Assembly (NCBI GenBank): GCA_963281255.1
Contig: OY725488.1
Location: 3,495,925 to 3,559,924 of the forward strand
Length of the DNA: 64,000 nucleotides
Reading direction: 5' to 3'
Source of the DNA: Aphrocallistes beatrix
Lineage: Eukaryota > Porifera > Hexactinellida > Sceptrulophora > Aphrocallistidae
Part shown: one piece after another, positions 56,901 through 64,000 of the stretch
How the letters are laid out: every line of letters starts with the position of its first letter
Position numbering within the stretch: position 1 is the first letter of the stretch
Made by a program: the position numbers and the translations under genes
The notes under the pieces: model-generated
Database searches by the model: none
What the model saw: the letters and a program-made list of their open reading frames with translations, nothing else
Told to the model about the DNA's origin: nothing

Positions 56901-59900
56901 CTTTACAAGTACGCATAGGCGTAGAATGCGGGGGGGGCGCCCCCCCTATATTTTCAAACTGGCAGGGCGGTACATAGGACCGCCCCCCCACTTTTTGGAG
57001 CTATGAGACCCAATTTTGTGGTCTTTATATTCAGGTTAGGATTCATCTAGAATCAAGCAAAATCCAATTAATATAAACTAAATTTTGCCAATCGCTATTG
57101 ATTTACCAACAGCTGAGAATTCAATGGTTACTAATTGCAATCTAATTAATGAAACTTTTTAAAGGTGTTTGTTATTTAATAAGCTCGATTCAATTTAGCA
57201 ACATGTGATTCTCTCTGTTTTCATAAACAGTGTGTTACTTTGAGTTTATAAATTCACCATTTGTGATTTAACATAATGAAAGTACGTATATAATGTCCAA
57301 ATGAAGAGTCCGAGAAGAACAGACAGATATCACCCTGTTCGTAAAAAACCCCTATGACTTCGAATGTAGCTGAACCAACCACTTCATTTTTAGAGCAGAC
57401 TGAGCTAATATCATTGCCTATTCCAGAAAGACAGTCGATCCAAGAATTACCTAACCCCATGCCAAAGGCTGAAAGCGGTCATTCAATTCAGAAGGCTTGG
57501 TTTGAGGAGTTTTCCTAGCCAAAACTTCTGAAAATTCGAAGTCATTATATTGTATTAGTTGCCATTGGGCATTCGAGCAACGTCGCCTAAAAAATGTAGA
57601 TATGATTATGTGTACGCAAACTTCCTTTCCATGGAAAGAGCATGTTTCAGGCAGGAGTAATTTCAAGAAGGGTCGTGATGGTATCTGGAAGATTGTAGCA
57701 ATCCAGGAGCTACGCTTGGACCTGCCGCAATTGCCTAGGAGAAACCGCATTGCTCGCTCTTGTGAGACTGTTGGAGCTGCATTACAGGTTCCCGAGGAAC
57801 AAATAAGGACATTTGACAAGGATCTTTACTCGTTGGTGATGGAAACTGGTGCCAAATCCCTTTTAGGTAGGTATTTCAAGAACGATCTCGATGTTGTCAA
57901 ATTATTGAGAAAATGCCTAGAGGACACCCGCATGGCAGACTCAGAGCTGAACACATTGGCTAAGTTCTATGCTGGAGAAATAGAGCTGTATAACCTCCGC
58001 TTTGAGAGAAATATTTGGTTCGCTCGATGTAAAGCAATGCAGGGCCAGCATACGATTGCAACATTGAGGGAAAAGCTAGTCGAAGAAGGTGCACTTAAGC
58101 TAATGATCATATATGTTTGTCTTCCCGTTACTACTTGCGAGGCGGAGAGATCATTTAGCATGCTACGAAGAATCCATAACTTCATGCGAAATTCTCAAAC
58201 ACAAGAGAGGTTGAACCATTGTTCAATTTTGGCCATTCATAGGGAGTTGACACATTCCTTAGATATTAACCCACTCATTGAGGTGTTCATTAATTCGACT
58301 GCTCCAAAGAGAAACATGTTTGTACCAAACTTCCAATAGATTCTCATTTCTGATATTGTTTTCCATATCAGCTTTTCAATTAAACAATCGGTCAATTATT
58401 AACACAATAAACTGATATAATATAGGGGAAAATATTTTAATTAGGAATAAATATCAAATCTCGCCCCCATATTAATGTGATTTTAAGAGAAATTCTACAC
58501 CTGTGCAATTACGTATAAGTATTTATAACGGTTTGCCCCAACAATTCAATCTCAAAGCATTTATGCTAATTTATTTATTTATTGAAATTTACAGACAAAA
58601 TTACTAAATTGAACATACACTCCCTGGACAAAAGTATTCGTACACTACCCTATGGTACATATCACGAGTTTTCACCATTGTATATGATGGCATTGGTGGT
58701 ACGAGGTGGCACTGTTTGAAATTGTTTAACCCTGTTCTGAAAGTAATCGAGTTGAAAGATTATCAAGTGTGCGATTCAGATGTGGAGAATTCGAATTTGA
58801 AGTTAAATTAAGGGTATCTCTTACAAATTAAGTGCCCTTGACCCGCTAAATATATTAATAATATAACTATTTGTCTGGAAAATTTGGGGAATACGAATAC
58901 TTTTCTCCAGGCAATGTACACCTACACACATAAACTGTTAATACAGCCCTGAAAGCTTGAAACAAACCGTCCGTAGAGAACGTAAAAGGACTGCAAATGT
59001 TCTTCCAGAGCCTAGTTAACTCAACTCTCTTGAAATCCCAGATACCCATAAGATAACAGACAAAGGTCATTTTCTTCTTTATGATTCAGGTTTGCTTACT
59101 GGAAATCAAAGAATATTAATTTTTGGAACTGATCAAATCTGGAAATTCTGAGCACTTCTAGTGTGTGGTTGGCAGATTGAATCTTCAGCAAAGTTTATCA
59201 ACGATTCTATATTATTACAATATATGAACTCTGTTTCCTTTTCGATGTAACCACTGGATCATCATCACTACTGGATACCCTGTGCTGTAATTTTAACTGT
59301 ATTTCAGAAAATATTGGGGAAATTTGTTCAGCGTTGGTAAAAATACTTCGGGGACCAGGTGTTTTTATCCCACAAGCTTTCATCCAATTACAGAGCTTTC
59401 GAAGGGATTCAGTTGACAAATAAATTTCGCTCACTAGTCGTGATAAGTCTTTTTTTGGTTATGCAAGGCGATTCAAATGGTTTTCCATAGCGCCCATTAA
59501 GAAGACTTATCTTCAAAGTGTGCATTTCAAATTCTGGAAAATTATCTTCAACTGCTCTTTTACGTAGTAACGCCGTAACTACCTCTTCATCAATCCCCTT
59601 TTTCTCCAGAATCTCAACTGTATTTTCAATTAAGTTGACACTGCTGCAAATGTGACCAATCTTTTGGGGAGATGAACAATGTTTGCAAACATCTTGTTCA
59701 TCAGGAGTTGACCAACAAACTCTTGGATGAATTCTTTTGAATTATTGGCCTACCTACTTCACCAGTGTAGGTCTCGCAAATTGAGCAACCAATTCCTGTG
59801 TGTTTAGTCGTCACTTTGCGAGGAATCGAATGTGAACTCAATGATGGCAATTTGGGAACGCACCCTTTCAAATTGAAGATGCCTATCCTTAACAAAAATG

Positions 59901-61252
59901 CTGTTGATCAAAACAAAGGTTAGACTCGTATTCATAATCGATTTCATGTGCATCTCTTACTGCTTCGATTAGCTTCTCACTAAAATTACGTAGATTGTCA
60001 CGGGTCTTTCTCTGTCAACAGATTCTGCATCGGTTTTCAATTTCTTGTACGTGTTTTCGTAGTCATTCATTATTTGGAGATAATATAAATTCCTGAAATG
60101 TTTAATATTGTATTATTCTGGTACAATATGATGATATTGTATACTAGATTAGAAACATAGAACACCATTGGAATGGGTGTATCAATGATAACTGATACGT
60201 GTGACATTAACATTCCAATGTAATTGGAATGTAGTTTGTGATAAACAAAACAAGATTATTGAATCTTCGTTTTAAAATTAGATCTTATGCATTAAACAAA
60301 CCACAAAAAATCGAAATTCATATTTAGGTTTTTCTTAGTTCCCAGACTGCACATTGAATGAGCTATTGAATAATTAAGTATTTATGTAAGCCTTAAAAAC
60401 TCCCATATAGTGTCTACTAAAGACTGGATAGTAATATTATATGGGGCAGGCAGGCTTTACATTTTGATAGTTGTGATACGAAGATTGTGTGTCCAAAAAT
60501 AGATATTTCGGATTTTGAACGCACATGCTACATTGAGTCTACGTGCAATGAGCTTAATATTTTGAAGTGATTGCTTATGCAATAGACTATAACTTCAATT
60601 AAAAAAACAGCTTCAAAATCTGAAACAGAACGGTTGAATTCCTAAAAATCGAAAAAATTGGACGTTTTTTGAAATGGTCTCTTATTTGATAAAAAGGGCA
60701 TAACAAAGGCAAATAATTTTTTCCAACGGTAGAAATTTCAAAAAAGATGCATCAATAGCTGTTCTAATAGATGGAATACCTCACAAATTGGGGGCATGAA
60801 ATGTCCCCGGTTTCGTGTTTTACGAGTAGTGTTAGCCTTTTCCATTTTTGTATCTGTTTTCCCCTCTATTCAAACATGTCTCATTCTAGCGTGTTTTGTT
60901 CAGGTTATTTTACCGCTCCCCAAGTTATTTTCATGTACTTAAGCATGTCAGATCAGAATTTATATATTATTTTTAGATATTTTTTAAAATATTGCTTTTA
61001 GAGATTAGTAGATTCCAATATTAAATTGGTTAATGAAATTTATAACTTAGCATAATGTATTATATAGATATTTAAATGCTGATCAAGCAGAAGAACAATT
61101 TAAAGCTCGTAATAAGACATTAAATTTGTCATTTATGATGAAAAATGTTCATAATGAAGATGAAGACACATTTGATGCTAAAATTGTCAAGACCAAAAAG
61201 GATAATTTCTGGCTTAATGAAAATGATCATTCGGATTCTAATTCTAGTGTTG
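53921..61252 (+). CDS. GTF2F1: TFIIF subunit alpha (RAP74), first two visible exons
   Basis: Large subunit of general transcription factor IIF, which binds RNA polymerase II with RAP30 in the nucleus. Exon 1 is 53921-54336: ATG, an in-frame TAG just upstream, ending CAG before GTAATC. Exon 2 is 61068 to about 61252. The split codon AG|A joins in phase. Exon 1 carries the N-terminal dimerisation region: LNKRLTDN, then ICDLPWILSE (family: PEDQPWIL), then SSRYFILAKGSNSFEAYPVS (the FEAYPV..W.NF core). Exon 2 reads YLNADQAEEQFKARNKTLN, matching the LSAEEAEQEF segment of fly and human proteins. It ends in DNFWLNENDHSDSNSS, matching the acidic start of the linker. The N-terminus is shorter and divergent. 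The 6731-bp intron holds R-A, a palindrome, a hAT element and R-G. The 3' exons, including the C-terminal winged helix, are not seen. Confidence 0.87.
54480..54888 (+). mobile_element. R-A copy, head truncated, in the TFIIF intron
   Basis: ACACTTTGTGTCCGCCGGAG, TTATAAGGGAGATAACAT, TGACGTCA and GAGCCATAGCCAAAAGACC blocks. Cut at 54888 by the palindrome fragment. Confidence 0.85.
54889..55742. mobile_element. partial copy of the 1.08-kb palindromic element
   Basis: The inner part of the left arm and all of the right arm are present, ending TATACAGTAGGCTATG at 55742. A MITE is inserted at 55364-55548. Confidence 0.83.
55364..55548. mobile_element. palindromic MITE, copy 2, 185 bp
   Basis: CTAAGTTGACTAATTCAT ends and perfect ATGGTGAC duplication (55356-55363, 55549-55556). 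It is a shorter form of 26269-26629. Confidence 0.9.
55743..56380. other. no gene; an R-G-type end at about 55847
   Basis: CACTCCCTGGCCAAATGTATTTGCACAC at 55847 resembles the R-G left end, but no right end is found. The rest is unassigned intron sequence. Confidence 0.45.
56384..56495. repeat. short tandem motif CGAAACATCCG
   Basis: Eight or so degenerate GACGAAACATCC units in a row. Confidence 0.75.
56525..56830 (+). repeat. R-D dispersed repeat, copy 2
   Basis: Matches 11290-11560, e.g. CATATCAGGGTATGCAATTC and TTTTAAACATCGTTATCTGC. Confidence 0.72.
56907..58400 (+). mobile_element. TTF-type hAT element, copy 2
   Basis: Starts with GCATAGGCGTAGAATGCGGG and the GGACCGCCCCCCC segment, as in the copy at 23860. 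The right terminus is not defined. It carries the transposase remnant 57602-58339. Confidence 0.8.
57240..58339 (+). pseudogene. hAT transposase (TTF/ZMYM1-like) with intact C-terminus
   Basis: The N-terminal part is broken by stops (SIQKAWFEEF followed by TAG). From 57602 an open frame of 245 codons starts with the TTF-finger remnant (TSFPWKEHVSG, NFKKGRDGIW). It then jumps, by an internal deletion that removes the catalytic core, to VAIQELRLDLPQLPRRNRIA and the long helical linker. The C-terminus is a clean hAT dimerisation region: VCLPVTTCEAERSFSMLRRI, RERLNHCSILAIHRE-like sequence and a stop at 58339. It cannot be an active transposase, but the dimerisation domain is open and unbroken. 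Confidence 0.85.
58618..58916. mobile_element. R-G MITE, 299 bp, complete
   Basis: CACTCCCTGGACAAAAGTAT and inverse ATACTTTTCTCCAGGCAATG ends, TA on both sides (58616-58617, 58917-58918). It is the cleanest R-G copy. Confidence 0.88.
59100..60080 (-). pseudogene. degenerate coding-like region, unrecognised
   Basis: The minus strand shows coding-like pieces in changing frames. From about 60071 there is MNDYENTYKKLKTDAESVD, then NFSEKLIEAVRDAHEIDYEY. Next comes a Cys-rich piece (GIGCSICETYTGEVGRPIIQ, and CKHCSSPQKIGHICSS in another frame), then IENTVEILEKKGIDEEVVTA, and finally LRKLCNWMKACGIKTPGPRS. The Cys pairs suggest zinc binding. Frameshifts and stops show it is broken, unless short introns explain some of them. 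I do not recognise the family. A TE origin is likely because it lies in the TFIIF intron. Confidence 0.4.
60081..61067. other. intron sequence, nothing recognised
   Basis: No repeat or coding unit found. Near 60160-60240 there are CATTGGAATG/CATTCCAATG inverted motifs. It ends with the splice acceptor TATTATATAG before 61068. Confidence 0.5.
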
Positions 61253-61259
61253 GTCTGTT

Positions 61260-61802
61260 ATTTTATTTTTTATATCAGATTAATTAAGTAAATATATGTA
61301 GAAATGAGAAGGATTTTATTTGCAAATGAGGATTTTTTATTAGTTTAGTTATAATTAAATAACGCCGCTGATGTTAAAGTATGGACATTGAAAAAAGGTG
61401 CAATTTGTACTGCAATGTTGTTCAAATTTGGGGTTTTGTGACAAAAGGCTGGGTATCCCTTTGGCCGCATTTAGGGACCTGAAATCCCCACTGTTCTCAA
61501 GAATGTTTAAATAATCTTTCTGTTATCATAACTTGAAACTATTCAACTATTTCTTCATTATAATTCATAAGGTATGCATTTTCTGGAATTGCGAGAAGTT
61601 ACCTTTTTAAACGTATTGTGTTTCAAGATCAGAATATTCGCAAAATTCTAATTTTTATTTTAACATGCCTGTCTTAAAGGGCATTCGTTCGCTATTCCAA
61701 ATCCATCATATTAAAAAGCAGACAATTTCGCGTCTTCAGAACTGGGATATTCTTTGCAGCCAATGGGCTGGCTATTGTGAGGCCTTGGGCATATAAATCA
61801 AA
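61260..61802. other. no recognisable gene
   Basis: Probably the next TFIIF intron. No further exon could be placed with confidence. Confidence 0.45.
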
Positions 61803-62363
61803 CAAGCGCGCATTACTTCCTTGAGCTGCGCGGCTGACGGACACTTTGTGTCTCCCGGATGCGCCTAGACTCATTTTGATTAATTATTAGGTAGATGACG
61901 TCTCTAAATTCGTCTGTATTAATGTTATAATCGATATCACTCTAAAAATAACAAAATTTTCACTTTTTGATGCTTACTGATTACGTTATAACAGAATGCT
62001 TCGCAATCATTTTTGGATGATAGTTGTATCATATTTGAGATATATTAATATACACATTTGAGATATATTAATATACACATTCTATTGAAATTTTACCCTT
62101 CCATCGCCTAAATTGGCTGTTATAGTCGAAACTGAAATTTCTAATTCTAAAAAAGGTGTCAATGACATCATAATTCCATGATGAGTCGACATTTTCGCTG
62201 AGGTCAGAACTTAGTGAAACCATAGCCAAAGGAGTCCAACATGCCAAAAATCAGCTTTCTGTGCTTGCAGTTTCCTCAATCAATTCGTGACATACTATAT
62301 ATATATTTATATATACGTATATTTATAAATATATACACATTGATCGAGTTTTAATCGTGAGGA
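61803..62363 (+). mobile_element. R-A complete copy
   Basis: CAAGCGCGCATTACTTCC head, ACACTTTGTGTCTCCCGG hairpin remnant, a degenerate CRE (AATGACATCATAA), TTCCTCAATCAATTCGTGAC, TA-rich stretch and tail CGAGTTTTAATCGTGAGGA. Flanking A before the head and T after the tail fit A^T insertion. Confidence 0.85.
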
Positions 62364-62936
62364 TATAGGAAATATCCTTACTCGTGGCCTACTTAACTCA
62401 GGCCTCACAGTAGAATGTGAAATTTGGACCAAGGATGCGATCGAAGCCGAACAATGAAATAGCAACTTTTCAATATTTCGTGGTAATTTTAGTACATAAT
62501 GATTTGAGTGATAGCCTTGAGCGTTCACATTTGATCTAACCCTCATAATTTCTATTTTAAATGTCTCCATCATACTATACTATATTGAGTATTGAAGTGA
62601 TATCATATAATTTCATTTAAATAATTGAAATAAACAAGACAATACTATTACAATCACAATTAATAATGTATTAATACAGTTTTACAATACATAAACTTTA
62701 TTTCGATCATTTTAGCGCTGTTGTTGTCTCCGATTAACAAATTGAGGGTTGAGTTACTTGCATGTGAGAAAGGTAAGGATATTAAGAGTTAAATTTTTTC
62801 AATTCCTCTACATACTACCATGGAATTATAATTTTTACTTTATTAGCTATCATACTACTACTTGTACAATTTCCTGAAACAAATAACAACCCACGTAGAA
62901 TCGAAAAACGAGGAATATTGCAGGAAGGACATGTAT
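62364..62936. other. no recognisable gene
   Basis: 62370-62460 is faintly like the end of the 1.08-kb palindrome (GGCCTCACAGTA). Otherwise unassigned. Confidence 0.4.
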
Positions 62937-63103
62937 TTTCCCTTAGGAAGCGGAAAAAAAGCACGTACTATCCGTAAGTACATTGTAACCGAGTTGATAT
63001 TACATAGGAATCTATATAATAAATGAATTCTGGTTCAGAGCAATGAGTACGTACTAAACCGAAGTACGTTGCATCCCGAGTACGTACTAACCGAGTTCTA
63101 CTG
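62937..63103. mobile_element. R-H MITE, copy 2
   Basis: GTACGTACTAACCGAGTTCTACTG at the right end next to TA (63104-63105). The interior AGAATTCATTTATTATATAG is the inverse of 18149-18304. It cuts the P-element-type gene. Confidence 0.72.
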
Positions 63104-64000
63104 TACCGGGTTTTACGTGAATTTCATCCATTTGAAGGATGACATGTTTTTGTTCATTCGAAAAAGAACACGTTGCTTGCCTCAGGAATGGAAAGAATTC
63201 ATTTTCGAGCCCAAATGAAGAGTACAATTTTTCTAAAGTATTGAAGTGAGGAAGTGATAGGCAAGGCATGTGCTGGAGATACTTATAACAAGCTGGCGAG
63301 ATCAGATGTGTTTTTAGAGATAATATTTGTGTGAGCATGTTGTATCTACGTCTATTTTTGGGAACAAGACTGTTTTCTAACTGGCATTGAATGAATTGGA
63401 TTTCTGGATGCTCAGATGTTTCCACATCCGAACTGGTATGCATAATATCAATGGCTTTTTGGATATGAACATTCACTAATGATATATGGGAAGCAGTAGA
63501 TTCAGAATTCTTAGATGGCTCACATCGATAAGGCGCACTAGAAATCTCATTCACAAGTGATTCAAGTTGTCGAATATCACTTAGGCAACTGAACGAATGT
63601 GGAAAAATCACATTTTTACAAAAGGCCTTGATAGAAAGATCGAACGTTCCTACCAAATAAATATCAACTAGTATACTGGAATTCTCTAAACTAGGACGCA
63701 TAAAAATCAAGCTATGTTCATCTGGGTTCCATAATGACCAGGTTTTAGGTGAAGAAATAAGTGATAACTTACCTTGCATTTCCTGGAAGCAGCTAACCTT
63801 GAATCTCTCTTTTTCTTCTGGATCAGATCTCAGGCTAAGTGTCAAAGCTTGATTGAGGAACTCGTCATCTTTTGAGTCGAGAGACCGACGACTTCGCTTA
63901 GCTGCAGATTGGGAGTAGTATGAGCGACATGCTGGTAGAAAGGCTGCTACAGCATCATCCCTCAGCTTTGGGTTAACTCTAGGGATTTCGTGAAAAGTAC
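63104..64000 (-). pseudogene. P-element/THAP9-type transposase, 3'-truncated, runs off the window
   Basis: The minus-strand frame is open from the window edge (64000) to the R-H insertion near 63104, about 295 codons without a stop, so no start is visible. Reading begins FHEIPRVNPKLRDDAVAAFL and a basic linker (SAAKRSRRSLDSKDDEF). It continues through SFSCLSDIRQLESLVNEI to the conserved CYKYLQHM..LSLPHFNTLEKLYSS block and VILQMDEIHVK, where DEIHV holds the first catalytic Asp of P-element/THAP9-type transposases. The protein stops a few codons later in R-H sequence, so the catalytic core is lost on this side. The N-terminal THAP finger would lie beyond the window. Confidence 0.82.

Overview
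The window is AT-rich invertebrate-type nuclear DNA, almost filled with transposable elements (TEs). The evidence for a eukaryote is spliced genes with GT..AG introns, Tc1/mariner, hAT, P-element and Ty3/gypsy-type elements, and many TE-derived inverted repeats. The one clear host gene is divergent, which suggests a fast-evolving animal, perhaps a parasite. I cannot name the species. There are no rRNA genes, tRNA genes, bacterial operons or CRISPR arrays.

Host and host-like genes. (1) 53921-61252 (+) holds the first two visible exons of TFIIF subunit alpha (RAP74/GTF2F1), joined in phase across a 6.7 kb intron packed with TEs. (2) 47822-44878 (-) holds a five-exon ULP1/SENP-like (C48) cysteine protease gene with a C-terminal PHD-like finger. 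A Tc1/mariner element splits it exactly at a TA. A second, dead copy lies at 16555-17189. (3) 37118-39480 (+) is a broken multi-exon cysteine-rich gene, possibly of transposase origin. (4) 49546-49160 (-) is a small unrecognised ORF.

Repeat families (my labels). R-A: about 0.5 kb, a GC-rich head of consecutive hairpins, CRE and AP-1 palindromes, and a tail GAGTTTTAATAGTAAGGA; about a dozen copies; Helitron-like in its ends. R-A': a relative ending GCGTTTTAATATATAAGAT. R-B: about 1.8 kb, ends TTAA-GGATACCGCCCTCG, no ORF, about ten copies. R-C: 0.9-1.25 kb, ends TTAA-GGTTGG, no ORF, four complete copies. R-G: short Tc1-type elements with a CACTNCCTGGACAAAAGTAT end. R-H: CAGTAGAACTCGG-type miniature elements. 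There are also hAT miniature elements (MITEs) with 8-bp target duplications, several near-perfect palindromic elements, and two R-E copies (long-terminal-inverted-repeat (TIR) TA elements).

Layout. 1-5300: a gypsy-type fragment, an intact Tc1 element and hAT MITEs. 6000-9180: R-A carrying a long-TIR element that itself carries a MITE, then a 1.08 kb palindrome and R-G. 10-17 kb: R-C and R-B copies and the dead protease copy. 17-22.3 kb: R-A with a palindrome, then R-G containing R-B containing R-A. 22.6-28.3 kb: a hAT (Charlie-like) element with four further layers nested inside. 28.3-37 kb: R-B inside R-B, a palindrome, and a Tc1 element broken by three insertions. 37-44 kb: the cysteine-rich pseudogene and more repeats. 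44-48 kb: the protease gene. 48.7-53.6 kb: R-A, the unknown ORF and R-C copies. 53.9-61.3 kb: TFIIF alpha. 63.1 kb to the edge: a P-element/THAP-type transposase. Because insertions sit inside one another, the window records a relative order of TE activity.
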